NCBI GenBank assembly: GCA_049840395.1
Contig: JASGLD010000006.1
Location: 124,001-188,000 of the forward strand
Reading direction: 5' to 3'
DNA: 64,000 nt
Source of the DNA: CAILZL01 sp049840395
GTDB taxonomy: Bacteria; Pseudomonadota; Gammaproteobacteria; Steroidobacterales; Steroidobacteraceae
The notes beneath the pieces are model-generated. The model was not told the origin of the DNA. It searched no databases and saw only the letters and a list, made by a program, of their open reading frames with translations. Below are positions 1-8,644 of the stretch, one piece after another; position 1 is the first letter of the stretch, and every line of letters begins with the position of its first letter. The position numbers and the translations under genes were made by a program.

Positions 1-717
1 ATCGCGGCGATACACGGTGGTGAATTTCAGCGGTGACTTGAGCATGGCCGGCGCAATAATTTCGGTCTGCACCTCCAGCTTGCCCGGCGCAAGTAAACGA
101 ATCCGTTCATTCACGCTGGCGCCCTCACCCAGCAATGGACCTCCGGGAATCGGCGCAGGAAAAATCGCATCGCCATGCAAGCCAATGGTCTGCACCAGCA
201 ATGTATCTGCCTGCCACTGCCCCACCGAGGTGCCACCGTTGGAGGGCTCAGGATCGTCACGCAGCTTGCTGCCGTCCAGCGCGATACGTCGCAACAAGCC
301 GCTTTCATTGGTAATCGTCAAACGTCCGGGTGTGAATAGAAACTCCACATCTTCGATGGCGCCGCCATTGTCGCCCACGAAACGGAATTGACGACAGTAC
401 AAGCCAGTGGCGCTGAGGTTGGCATTGGGCACCAACGCGGCATTCACCCGCTCGCGCGCCGCCGGCTGAAACAAATCGGCGTTATCGATCCACAGCTGGG
501 CCGGCGATGAACCTTCAGCCGCCGTCCACCAACCACTCCAGTCCGGCAGTTCCGCCAGCGACGCATAGGTCATGCCCTTATCCTGTACAGCGGCTGCATC
601 GGGCTGGCTGGATTGGTTACACGCAGCAAGCATTGCCAACATCAGCAACCAACAACCAATGCGGCCGCTTGGACTTAAGCCACTTAAACTTAGGGCATTG
701 CGCACCAATAGGCTCAC
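1..717 (-). CDS. Exported lipoprotein of the WEGxTLVVDT family, C-terminus cut by window edge
   Basis: Reading the minus strand from a GTG at 717 gives an open frame of 239 codons that is still open at base 1. The N-terminus has a hydrophobic stretch ending in LAMLAAC, a good lipobox, so the protein is probably a lipoprotein anchored from about Cys33. Downstream come LPDWSGWW, LYCRQFRF, LFTPGRLTI and SVGQWQADTLLVQTIG, a degenerate version of the SxGHWEGDTLVVDT signature seen in seven other proteins here. The GTG overlaps the stop of the preceding DUF6152 gene (GTGA), which suggests translational coupling as the last visible gene of the TBDR A operon. Biochemical function is unknown for this family. 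The missing W-E-G residues may mean divergence. I am confident it is a gene, less so of the exact start. Confidence 0.75.
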   Translation of the reverse strand, partial: MSLLVRNALSLSGLSPSGRIGCWLLMLAMLAACNQSSQPDAAAVQDKGMTYASLAELPDWSGWWTAAEGSSPAQLWIDNADLFQPAARERVNAALVPNANLSATGLYCRQFRFVGDNGGAIEDVEFLFTPGRLTITNESGLLRRIALDGSKLRDDPEPSNGGTSVGQWQADTLLVQTIGLHGDAIFPAPIPGGPLLGEGASVNERIRLLAPGKLEVQTEIIAPAMLKSPLKFTTVYRRD

Positions 718-1169
718 GGCTTGGCAGCCTGCTTCATCTGTTCGATCACCCGCTGGCCGAAGGGATCACCCTTAAAAACGCGGCCATCCGCATGCGTGAT
801 CTTCACCAGCGAGCCGCCGGGACGGCCATCACGCAACGGAAAATAATCAACACTGAGTTTGTCGCCGACACGCACGCTGTTGCGATCCCAGCCTTCACGC
901 GCCATCACCACCATGCTGCCCGATTCGAATGCATGTAGCTGGTAACCGGATTTCTGCTGCTTATCCGGCACATACACCCAGATGAAGCTGTGTGGATTGA
1001 TCCATTCGAACTTGGCGGCAACGCCGCTGACGCTGACCACTTTGCTGGTGTCGAACAAGGCGTAAGAATGATGTGCAGTGGACGGCATCAGCCACAACAA
1101 GGACAGCGCGGCTAACAACCCACGCGCTGCCGACCATCGCGACGTACCCCGCTGCATGATCCAACTCAC
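714..1169 (-). CDS. Exported DUF6152-family protein
   Basis: A protein of about 151 residues with an N-terminal signal peptide ending near MPSTA, after which the mature chain begins HHSYALFD. It continues with VSVSGVAAKFEWINPHSFIWVYV, a centre with GSMVVMAREGW, and VGDKLSVDYFPLRDGRPGGSLVKI. These are the hallmarks of DUF6152, a family of small periplasmic beta-rich proteins without assigned function. The GTG start at 1169 overlaps the stop of the upstream gene (GTGA); an ATG at 1157 would still give a full signal peptide and is an alternative. It is the second of two DUF6152 genes in tandem, and only about a third identical to the first by eye. The conserved His-His right after the cleavage site could bind a metal, but that is inference. 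Confidence 0.85.
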   Translation of the reverse strand: MSWIMQRGTSRWSAARGLLAALSLLWLMPSTAHHSYALFDTSKVVSVSGVAAKFEWINPHSFIWVYVPDKQQKSGYQLHAFESGSMVVMAREGWDRNSVRVGDKLSVDYFPLRDGRPGGSLVKITHADGRVFKGDPFGQRVIEQMKQAAKP

Positions 1170-1621
1170 TTCTTCGGATTGGCATCGCTACCCGGGCCAT
1201 CGGCCGCACCGGGCGGTGGCTTGGTGCCTGCACAGGCCGGTGTCGCGGCACGCAAGGTCGTCTTGCCATCCGGCAATGCCAGCCAGGCCAGTGCACCCGC
1301 ATTGCGACCATCCTTGGTGGGGCTGTACATCACCGTCACCTTGTCGCCCTTCTTGATGACATCGCGCTTCCAGCGCCCTTCGATCTCCACCATGTTGGCA
1401 GGCGCCGAGGCTTCAAAGCCCCATACATCTTCACCCGTACCGTTGGGCACATACACCCACAACCACGAATGCGGAAACTGAAACTGAAAGGTGCGCACCG
1501 TGCCCTGTACGGTCTTGCACTTGTTCATATCGAACATGGCCTGCGAGTGATGCGCATGAGCCGTGCCAGACAGCAGCAACGCGGCAGCGCAGGACAGTTG
1601 AAGCTTGGTGAATGTGTGCAT
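1166..1621 (-). CDS. Exported DUF6152-family protein
   Basis: A 151-residue protein with a clear Sec signal (MHTFTKLQ start, cleavage after AHA) and the mature N-terminus HHSQAMFDMNK. Family features follow: VQGTVRTFQFQFPHSWLWVYVPN, GFEASAPANMVEIEGRWKRD, KKGDKVTVMYSPTKDGRNAGAL. The C-terminus has an extra tail with two cysteines (CAGTKPPPG), not present in the neighbouring copy. A purine-rich ribosome site (GAGGAA) precedes the ATG. It lies 3 bases after the WEG-family lipoprotein gene and overlaps the next DUF6152 gene by 4 bases, so all four genes are one transcription unit behind TBDR A. Function is unknown; periplasmic location is inferred from the signal. Confidence 0.86.
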   Translation of the reverse strand: MHTFTKLQLSCAAALLLSGTAHAHHSQAMFDMNKCKTVQGTVRTFQFQFPHSWLWVYVPNGTGEDVWGFEASAPANMVEIEGRWKRDVIKKGDKVTVMYSPTKDGRNAGALAWLALPDGKTTLRAATPACAGTKPPPGAADGPGSDANPKK

Positions 1622-1624
1622 GAC

Positions 1625-2395
1625 TTATTCCTCAGGAGGCGGCGTCAAGTCCATTTCGGTGCCGGTGTCGCGATTGTTCTGCAGGCAAGTAGGCTCGGTG
1701 ATCGGCAGCTCGGTGCGTTGATACTCACGATGCCGCGTATAGGGAGCGGTAAATATTTCCGGATCGGTTATCACCGTGTCGATCTGCATGCGACCGGCCT
1801 GATTGATCTGCAGCCGCTCCACCATGTGCGTATTGCGCGTGGCGCGTACACCGTAGTTGGTCCAGATCTCACCATTGGGGAAACCGATGGTGTCCACCAC
1901 CAGGGTATTACCTTCCCAATGACCGATGGAATCGCCCATGAAACTATTACTCAGATCGGCAAGCGGCAGATGCTCGCGGCCATCGGTGTGAATGCGACGT
2001 ATCTCGCCATCCTCGAACAACATGGTGACGCGTCCCGGCGTGAACAGGAACTCATACAGAATCGCATGCTGCAGCACGGCAGTCGGACCCGCCGGCAGAC
2101 AGGTGGACAGATTGGCCTGATGCTTGTCGCGTTGCGCTGTCTCGACGATCTCTTTGTACTTTGGCGTCAGCGCCATATCGTCGGTTCTGCCGGCGTCGGG
2201 GCCACGATAATTGACCCAGACGCCGGACCAGTCCGGCAATTGCTTGATCGAATCCCAGCTACTTCCCGGTAGCGCAGCAACTTGCTGCTTGTTAGCCGCA
2301 TCACCGCTCGCATCACTGCTTATCTTGGCGCAGCCTGCCAGCGCGCTGGCGCACAGCAACGCCGTCATCCAGCCATGTGATTTGCGAAACCTCAT
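1625..2395 (-). CDS. Exported lipoprotein of the SxGHWEGxTLVVDT family
   Basis: A protein of 256 residues. The N-terminus is a lipoprotein signal with lipobox SALAGC at about residue 21. The mature part holds LPDWSGVWVNYRGP, a proline/alanine CLPAGP segment, LFTPGRVTMLFEDGEIRRIHTDGR, the signature SIGHWEGNTLVVDTIGF at about 160-176, then HMVERLQIN and a late Cys in EPTCLQNNRD. This family is common near TBDRs in Proteobacteria but has no known reaction that I can name. The ATG at 2395 follows a strong site (AGGGGGT). It is the first gene after the TBDR, 27 bases downstream, and is followed after 3 bases by DUF6152. Outer-membrane anchoring next to the receptor is a reasonable inference. Confidence 0.82.
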   Translation of the reverse strand: MRFRKSHGWMTALLCASALAGCAKISSDASGDAANKQQVAALPGSSWDSIKQLPDWSGVWVNYRGPDAGRTDDMALTPKYKEIVETAQRDKHQANLSTCLPAGPTAVLQHAILYEFLFTPGRVTMLFEDGEIRRIHTDGREHLPLADLSNSFMGDSIGHWEGNTLVVDTIGFPNGEIWTNYGVRATRNTHMVERLQINQAGRMQIDTVITDPEIFTAPYTRHREYQRTELPITEPTCLQNNRDTGTEMDLTPPPEE

Positions 2396-2422
2396 GCGAC
2401 CCCCTGGGATTCTTTATCTAAC

Positions 2423-4559
2423 TTAGAACTTGGCAGACAAGGTGACGCCGTAAGTGCGCGGATCACTCACGTAGATTGTACCGGCAGCACCCGGTGAAGA
2501 AATCTTGGCGATCTTATCTGTGAGATTCTTGCCATATAGCGTCACGCGATACTTGTCTTCAGCCGCGGCATAACCCAGCGAAGCATTCACCAGGGTATAA
2601 GCCTCCTGCACGAAACGCGCGTCCGGAATGCCTGAAACCGTGTATACCGCGTCTGCCGAGAAATCAGTGAAATGCTCACCTTGGTAACGGGCATCGGCCT
2701 GTGCCGTAATTGAATGCACCGGAACTGAAGTGGAAGTCATGTGCATAGTCCGCCGATACCGAGAACTTCGGCGTACGTGGTACCGCCTTGCCCTTGGTGT
2801 AAGTGGTGGTGACCACATTGGTGACCGGGTTGACGAACACGAAGTTGTCAGTGAACTCGGATTTGATATACGACGGCGACAGACTCAAACGATCGTTGGC
2901 CGAGAGCAATGCCGTCATTTCCGCTTCCACGCCGTAAAACTTGGCGGCTGCATTGATGATCACCGAGTCCATACCACCTGACAGATTGGTGTAGTTCTGC
3001 ACTGCCTGGAAGTTATCGTAGTTGTAGTAATAACCCGAGACGTTGAACACCAGTCGCTCGCCCACGCGATTCTTCGAGCCGATTTCGTAAGCGATCAAAG
3101 TTTCCGGATCATAGGGCCGGCCATTCACCGCACCACCCGGCCGGTAACCGGTGGACACCGAGCCGTACAACAGGTTGTTATCGCTCAGATCGGTTTCCAC
3201 ACGTGCCTTCCAGTCGAACTGGCTGTAATCGTTCACCGTCAGGATATCCGCAGGAACGCGCACCGGTAGATCCTGGTGATCCAGGTGATACACATCGTCG
3301 TAGCTCTGGCGTACACCCAAGGTGAGACGCAATGCGTCCGTGAAGCTGTAAGTGGCCTCACCGAACAGACCTTTGGATTTGTTCTGGTAAGTCTGGGTGC
3401 GCTGCAGCGTCGGCGTAAAACTGCCATCGGTCTGCGGCCCGGCGTTCTCCAGCATGTACTTGTAGTCGTTATTCAAATAAAACGCGCCGGCGATCCAGCT
3501 CAATGCAGAATCATTGCTGCTGGCCAGGCGTAGCTCATGCGTCTGGGTGCGGTCGTAGGGCGAAGTGCTGGTCACGCGTTCGGAGGCAACCATGCCGCTG
3601 CCATAGGCCACGTTGTTGCTGTTATTGGTGGCATAGGCGGGAATGTAAGTCAGCTTGCCGAAGCCAAGATTCCAGTTGAGCTCTGCATAACCGCGCTTGT
3701 AAGTGACCTTGTTGCTGGCGCCGGAACGAAATGGCGTGACCAGCTTGTCGGGCATGGGTGTAGTGGTGGTGGCCAGCACAATCTGACCCGCGCCTGCCGC
3801 ATCGTTGCGATAGAACACGCCGCCGAACAGCAGCGAAAAATCATCGCTGGGCTGGAACAGCAATTTCACACGCGCATTCGCATCGTTGGTATCGCTATAG
3901 CCATTATTGAACAGCGCATCGCGCTTGTTCACGTTGACGGCAACACGCGCCGCCACGGTATCGGTGATCGGCTGATTGGCCATCGCCGCCACGTGCAGCA
4001 GATTGTACGAACCGTATTCCAGCGTGACATCGCTTTCGGAGCGCTGCACTGGATTGTTGCTGATGATGTTGACCGCACCGCCGGTAGCGCCACGACCATA
4101 CAACGTACCTTGCGGACCGCGCAGTACTTCCACACGATTGATGTCGTGGAAGAACGCACCGCCGCCGGTGATCAATACGCCGTTTTCATAAACCGCCGTC
4201 GATGAAGCCTTGTTGGGGCCATCGGTACCCAGACCGCGAATGGCGATACGGGGCGGACCACCGCCACCGGTAACCGACTGCCCCGATACACCGCCGGTAA
4301 CCGCCTGCATGTTCACACCGGGCACATTGCGCAGTACCTGCGCCAGATCGGCATCGCCACGTTGTTCCAGCATATCGCCGTCGATGACGGTGATGGCCAA
4401 TGCGGTTTTCTGCAAATCGGCATCGCGACGTTCTGCGGTCACGATGATCTCTTCGAGTTGCACGCCACCGCTGGCCGATGCTTGAGCTTGCGCCAGCATG
4501 GGCATCGCACAGCCCAATGCCAGCACCGGAATATTCCGCAATAAATCTCGAGTTTTCAT
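2423..4559 (-). pseudogene. TonB-dependent outer-membrane receptor, interrupted by one frameshift
   Basis: Encodes an outer-membrane TonB-dependent receptor of the sphingomonad/caulobacter type. The ATG at 4559 follows AGGGG and gives a signal peptide cleaved after MLAQAQA. A TonB box LEEIIVTAERR sits near residue 35, then the plug with VLRNVPGVN, VEVLRGPQGTLYGRGATGG and a long barrel. The frame breaks near 2711: upstream the barrel reads to SSGAF, then runs into a stop 36 bases on. The other minus-strand frame resumes with TAQADARYQGE and ends in the typical YGVTLSAKF at 2423. Removing one A of the AA pair (TT at 2711-2712 on +) restores GAFITAQADARYQGE and a 711-residue receptor. It heads cluster A, divergent from an IclR gene. 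It may be a true pseudogene or a sequence error; if translated as is, the last beta-strands and C-terminal Phe are lost. Confidence 0.85.
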
Positions 4560-4679
4560 TACTGAACCCCTGGACTGATAGTTGTTTGCACAGCTGTGCA
4601 ATTCGCACTTAAAGAAAATGCTTTTTTGTTGAACTTGGCCGACAATAACCCAATTGTTTTATTCTTGGAAGTTGTTTAT

Positions 4680-4693
4680 GTATGTGAACATAC
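4680..4693. promoter_or_regulatory. Candidate operator palindrome between TBDR A and IclR gene
   Basis: The sequence GTATGTGAACATAC is a perfect inverted repeat (6-base arms, 2-base centre) in the 186-base divergent intergenic region. IclR-type regulators normally bind short palindromes in front of their own gene and the target operon, so this is the best candidate site. Binding is inferred, not shown. Confidence 0.4.
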
Positions 4694-4745
4694 GACCGAA
4701 TGATTCAAAGACGCGATTCAAACGGAACCCAGAGATCACCAGCCT

Positions 4746-5582
4746 ATGAAACAGACAAAGCCAGTAGCGAAGATGCACAACGACGACCATGCGAACGCCA
4801 ACACCAGTGCAGCGGTTAAATCTGCCGATCGTGTGCTGGATCTATTCGAACTGTTGGGACGTTGGGATCGCGAGATGTCGCACACCGAAATCGCCGCAGC
4901 CCTATCCATCCCGAAGAGCAGTCTGACGCTGTTACTGCGCAACCTGGTGACGCGTGGCTATGTGGAATTCTCCTCATCCAGTAAAAGCTATCGATTGGGC
5001 GCCGCGTTCGGCGTGCTGGCACAGCAGTCCTCGCGTGATTTCAACCTGATCGCCTGCACCGAACCGATACTGGCGAAGATCACCGCCACACTGGGCGAAT
5101 CGTCGGCGCTCAATCGCCTTAAAGGTCAGAAGGTCGAAGTGGTGGCTACCGTATTGGGATCGCATCGACTGGTCTCGCACATGCGTCTGGGCGATATGGC
5201 GCCGTTGTACGCCACTTCGGGTGGCAAAGCGTTGCTGGCTAATTTGCCGGAGGAAATGCTGCAGGAATACTTGAGCAAGGTCAGCTTTGAAGCCATCACA
5301 CCCAACACCATCAAATCCGTCGCCACATTGAAGCGCGAGATCGAAGCCATCAAACGCACCGGACTGGCTTATTCGCATGAAGAATTCACCTCGGGCATTG
5401 TCGGCCTGGCCACTGTCATCATGGGTAAGAATGCGCGCCCTATTGGCGCGTTGAACATTGCCATACCTGCCGTGCGTTCGAATCGCGAAGTGCTGGAACG
5501 CGCCGGGCAGATGCTGCTGCGCGCGGCGCAAGACGTCGTGCGGCAAATGAACAAAGCGGACACGAGCACCCGCAGCCAATAA
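4746..5582 (+). CDS. IclR-family transcriptional regulator
   Basis: A 278-residue regulator. Residues about 20-80 form a winged helix-turn-helix (SADRVLDLFELLG, MSHTEIAAALSIPKSSLTLLLRNLVTRGYVE), typical of IclR. The rest is the IclR effector domain: YRLGAAFGVLAQ, LRLGDMAPLYATSGGKALLA, GLAYSHEEFTSGIVGLATVI, GALNIAIPAVR. This domain binds small organic acids or aromatics in known members, for example protocatechuate or glyoxylate. It is divergent from the TBDR A operon, which is therefore its likely target along with its own gene. A palindrome at 4680-4693 lies between them. A 20-residue charged N-terminal extension precedes the HTH. The effector is unknown. Confidence 0.92.
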   Translation: MKQTKPVAKMHNDDHANANTSAAVKSADRVLDLFELLGRWDREMSHTEIAAALSIPKSSLTLLLRNLVTRGYVEFSSSSKSYRLGAAFGVLAQQSSRDFNLIACTEPILAKITATLGESSALNRLKGQKVEVVATVLGSHRLVSHMRLGDMAPLYATSGGKALLANLPEEMLQEYLSKVSFEAITPNTIKSVATLKREIEAIKRTGLAYSHEEFTSGIVGLATVIMGKNARPIGALNIAIPAVRSNREVLERAGQMLLRAAQDVVRQMNKADTSTRSQ

Positions 5583-6022
5583 TTCATGCGTGGTCCCCAT
5601 GATTTGCGGTCTCACCTAGCACATCATTCCCCTCTCCCCAGCCCTTTGTTGACGGACATTCCTGTCCGTCCCCCTTCGGGCGAGCTTCGCTCGACCAAAT
5701 TCGCTCCCAGCGAATTTGTCCCGCATGCGGGAGAGGGAGTTGTCGCAGGTAATGATCAAGCGCCAAAGCGGCACAGCCGTGTGACTTTAAACTAGCCGCT
5801 GGAACACCGTGTATTTGTGATGTTTTGTCATGCGCGTCATGGATTGCATATGGGTGTTGCAGACGGCAACCTGCTTGAAATCAGAGCGCTTATGCTTCGC
5901 AAGTCTGATTCAGTTCAGTATCGAGCTGCACGCAAACTTGCGCGCCACTATAAAAATTCAGGCACGTAGCTGCCGCCTGATCATTGATGCGACAGGAAGT
6001 GGCCATCGAAATACTGGGGTTG
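5583..6022. other. Intergenic region with a complex palindrome
   Basis: This 440-base stretch between the IclR and PepSY genes contains no convincing gene; short ORFs here have no family features. The left half is filled by the nested palindromic repeat at 5629-5738. The right half (5760-6022) is AT-richer and probably holds the promoter of the PepSY gene, but no clear -35/-10 pair stands out. Confidence 0.5.
5629..5738. repeat. Nested palindromic intergenic repeat (CCCTCTCCC...GGGAGAGGG)
   Basis: Outer arms CCCTCTCCC and GGGAGAGGG enclose several smaller hairpins: GACGGACA/TGTCCGTC, GCGAGC/GCTCG, AAATTCGCT/AGCGAATTT and CCCGC/GCGGG. A short version with the same outer arms lies at 59046-59080, and a relative at 13121-13157. 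It resembles mobile REP-type elements of Proteobacteria. Confidence 0.65.
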
Positions 6023-7240
6023 ATGGTGATTAGAAAAGCACTCTTCCAAGTTCATTGGCTGGTGGGAATCACTCTGGGCGCGGTGCTATGCATGTCCGGC
6101 ATTACCGGCGGGTTGATGGCATTCGATAAAGAAATCGGCAACTACCTCCTGGGCGCCCATCGCTTGTTACCGTCACAGCCCAACCCACTCAGCATCCGTG
6201 AGTTGTATGCACGCATCCACGCCGACCATCCCGAACGGGTAGTCGCCGCATTAACGGTTACCGAGCAACATCCGACCATCGTGGAATTTGCAGAACCCTC
6301 ATCGGTATTACGCGGCATCACCGAGCTTAACTTTGGCGATGACCGCAATGAACGCTGGCTGGTCGATCCACACACCGGCCAACTCCTGTCGCAGACTGCA
6401 GCTGCACAGAATTGGCAAAGATTCATGGCATGGCTGCGTCAGATCCATCAGGGGCATTGGTTTCCACGCACCACCATCGGCCAGGCCATTTATAACTCGG
6501 TGGGTATCGCCACTGCATTTCTATTCTTCATGGCGTTAAGCGGACTGTATCTACGCTGGCCACGCGGCAAGGCATTAAGCGGACGTGCCTGGTTCAAGAT
6601 TCATTGGCGGCTGAAAGGCCGACCCTTTCTTTGGAATATCCATTCCGTACTGGGCACGCTGGCACTGGTGGCCTATCTCATCAGCGCGCATAGCGGTGCC
6701 TTCCAGAATGGTACGGTGTCCTGGTATGGCAAGACGGTACGCGCCTTGGTGGGGGCGCCACAGCCGACACCGCCCGGTGGCTCACCACCCGGCGGCGCCG
6801 GTATGGGCGCTGGCGGCATGAATGGCGCTGCGAATTTGAAGACCACAGTTGCCATACCAGCTGTAGCACCGGATATCTCGCCACTATGGAATAGCTTCTT
6901 CGCTGAAGTGCCTGCATTCCAGCATGCAGTATTGACTGTCAGTCGACCGCCACGGCTGGCACGTTTCACTTACACCCCCATTGATGATCTCGATGCAGCG
7001 GCCTATGTGGATATCGATATCGCGACGGCAACACTGGCAAAACATATCCATGCCGGTGAAGCGCCGTCAATGTCGGTCGCTGATTTTATCGTGACCAGGA
7101 ATCAAGACTTGCATGAAGGCCGCGTATTCGGCATCGCAGGCGTGACCCTCATGATGCTGGCTTCATTCGCGATGCCAGTCTTCTACGTGACCGGTTGGAT
7201 GATGTATCTCAAACGTCGCAAGCGACGTGCGCAAGTTTGA
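6023..7240 (+). CDS. PepSY-associated transmembrane (PiuB-like) protein
   Basis: A membrane protein of about 405 residues with the PepSY_TM layout. Helix 1 (about 8-33, VHWLVGITLGAVLCMSGITGG) is followed by a periplasmic domain with FDKEIG, then LRQIHQGHW, helix 2 (AIYNSVGIATAFLFFMALSGLYLRWPR), WRLKGRPFLWNIHSVLGTLALVAYLISAHSG as helix 3, a second periplasmic segment and a last helix ending in a basic tail (YLKRRKRRAQV). Relatives sit next to TonB receptors and are thought to act in iron or siderophore reduction in the inner membrane. A Gly/Pro-rich insert (PPGGSPPGGAG) near residue 250 is unusual. I chose the ATG at 6023 because GGGG lies just upstream and helix 1 follows; an in-frame ATG at 5984 would add 13 residues. 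The next gene starts 55 bases downstream, so they are probably co-transcribed. Confidence 0.85.
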   Translation: MVIRKALFQVHWLVGITLGAVLCMSGITGGLMAFDKEIGNYLLGAHRLLPSQPNPLSIRELYARIHADHPERVVAALTVTEQHPTIVEFAEPSSVLRGITELNFGDDRNERWLVDPHTGQLLSQTAAAQNWQRFMAWLRQIHQGHWFPRTTIGQAIYNSVGIATAFLFFMALSGLYLRWPRGKALSGRAWFKIHWRLKGRPFLWNIHSVLGTLALVAYLISAHSGAFQNGTVSWYGKTVRALVGAPQPTPPGGSPPGGAGMGAGGMNGAANLKTTVAIPAVAPDISPLWNSFFAEVPAFQHAVLTVSRPPRLARFTYTPIDDLDAAAYVDIDIATATLAKHIHAGEAPSMSVADFIVTRNQDLHEGRVFGIAGVTLMMLASFAMPVFYVTGWMMYLKRRKRRAQV

Positions 7241-7295
7241 CTGCAGACAAAACTTGATTGCATACGAACGGCTAAAACTCACAAGGGGCAAGACC

Positions 7296-8420
7296 ATGAA
7301 ACAGATCAACAAGAAGCTGGCAAACGCCATACATCCAGCAATGCCAGCCATCATTGCCGGCATTGCCGGACTGATCCATATCACGAGTAGTGCCGCTGCC
7401 GACAATGCAAGCTGTGATCGAACCTGCCTGGAAAGGCATGTGGGTCGGTATGCTGCGGCATTAGTCAAACACGACCCCACTGGTCTGCCACTGGCGGCGA
7501 ATGTCAAAGTCAGCGAGAACGGTGTCGCCAGCAAACTTGGCGAAGGCATCAGTTGGAAGGGCATTACCAAATTCAAATCTCAGCCGCAGTACGTCGCCGA
7601 TGTGACCCGGCAAGAGGTGGGCTATGTCGGCGTGGTGGATGACAATGGCAGTCCTGCTTTCCTGGGCTTGCGTCTGAAAGTAGTCAACAACCAGATCATC
7701 GAAGTGGAAAGCATCCTGACTCACGATGGCGAAGGCGGTCCGGCATTTGAACCCGAGGGCTTCATCTATCGCGAAGCGCCCTATATTCGCGACGTACCAA
7801 AGAAGATACGCAGCTCGCGCGATACGCTGGTCAAGGTAGCCAACATCTATTGGGATGTCTCCACCACCGGTTCGCATGTCGGTGACGAGATTCCCTACAC
7901 GGTAGATTGCTGGCACTACGAGAATGGCATGAACACCAATTGGGAACGCTTCATGAATCCCAACGAGCAGGATCGTTTGTCGCGCCCGGAATACCAGCCT
8001 CAGGAATTCGATGGTCGCATCTGGCGCTGCGCGCGCGAAGCCTATCTATCCACCAGCAATTGGATCAAGGCACGCGATCGCCACTACCTGATGGATGAAG
8101 AACGCGGCCTGATCTTCAACATCGTCTATGTGGATGTCAAAGGTCGCAGTCCTTTAAGCGGCCCAACAACGACTACTCAACCCGCAATCGGCATGGCCGC
8201 CAGCAATCCTCTACCCGGCACGGCTACTGCACAAAACGATCCCATTGAAGGTCCAGGCGCAGCACCGCTGGGCATGTCGCCCATCGGCATGCAACGTTCC
8301 ATGGCAGGTGAAGCTCATACCATGGTGCATTTCGAAGTCATGCGAATTGTCGACGGCAAGATTGCCCGCGAACAGGATGTGATGCGCATGCTGCCTGCCG
8401 AGATCAAGCGTATGTTTTAA
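7296..8420 (+). CDS. Exported tandem NTF2/SnoaL-like protein, CDxxCL type I
   Basis: A protein of 374 residues with a signal peptide (cleavage near SSAAA) and a mature start NASCDRTCLERHVGRYAAALVKHD. The first half has NVKVSENG, KLGEG, GYVGVVDDNG and LRLKVVNNQIIEVESIL. The second half starts SSRDTLVKVANIYWDV and holds DCWHYENGMNTNWERF, DGRIWRCAREA, MDEERGLIFNIVYVD and MRIVDGKIAREQDVM. Each half shows the order helix, ENG, then a strand ending xxGxIxExE, which I read as two NTF2/SnoaL-like folds. Five related proteins lie in this window. The family resembles DUF8021-type proteins, but I could not verify this. The ATG at 7296 follows AAGGGG. A paralogue-specific tail of about 60 residues (Thr/Pro/Gly rich) precedes the end. 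No catalytic residue can be assigned. Confidence 0.72.
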   Translation: MKQINKKLANAIHPAMPAIIAGIAGLIHITSSAAADNASCDRTCLERHVGRYAAALVKHDPTGLPLAANVKVSENGVASKLGEGISWKGITKFKSQPQYVADVTRQEVGYVGVVDDNGSPAFLGLRLKVVNNQIIEVESILTHDGEGGPAFEPEGFIYREAPYIRDVPKKIRSSRDTLVKVANIYWDVSTTGSHVGDEIPYTVDCWHYENGMNTNWERFMNPNEQDRLSRPEYQPQEFDGRIWRCAREAYLSTSNWIKARDRHYLMDEERGLIFNIVYVDVKGRSPLSGPTTTTQPAIGMAASNPLPGTATAQNDPIEGPGAAPLGMSPIGMQRSMAGEAHTMVHFEVMRIVDGKIAREQDVMRMLPAEIKRMF

Positions 8421-8454
8421 GAATCCTCAACAAAATTGATGTCGATCATATTCG

Positions 8455-8525
8455 GACGGGCGCGATGAATCGCGCCCCTACGTGAGTGTGTGCCTCATGT
8501 AGGGGCGCAATTCATTGCGCCCGTC
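8455..8525. repeat. Palindromic intergenic repeat, GACGGGCGC arms
   Basis: Imperfect inverted repeat: GACGGGCGCGATGAATCGCG at the left and the complementary CGCAATTCATTGCGCCCGTC at the right, with TAGGGGCG/CGCCCCTA inner arms around a CGTGAG..CATG loop. It lies between the convergent genes ending at 8420 and 8645. One copy in the window; similar elements are widespread in proteobacterial intergenic DNA. Confidence 0.65.
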
Positions 8526-8559
8526 TTCATTACACAAGGGAAATTAGTCGGGGCATGCA

Positions 8560-8598
8560 ATAAAATTAAGGACCGATGCAGCATTGCTACATCGGCCC
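8560..8598 (-). terminator. Rho-independent terminator of TBDR B operon
   Basis: On the minus strand, GGGCCGATG and CATCGGTCC form a stem of nine pairs (8570-8598), extended by the partly paired TAGCAATGCTG loop, followed by TTAATTTTATT. It lies 46 bases after the stop of the TBDR at 8645. Confidence 0.7.
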
Positions 8599-8644
8599 TT
8601 ATTCGTTAGGGAGTAAACCTCCTAACTTATTTGCCAAACCATCG

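Noticed and set aside
1469..2272. Plus-strand ORF of 267 codons
   Set aside because: Antisense to the WEG-family lipoprotein gene and DUF6152; Arg/His-rich shadow.
3537..4205. Plus-strand ORF of 222 codons
   Set aside because: Antisense to the TBDR A plug and barrel; the translation has no domain and no ribosome site.
8455..8525. Possible CRISPR-like repeat
   Set aside because: A single palindrome with no spaced copies; the other palindromes here are also single or in different intergenic places.
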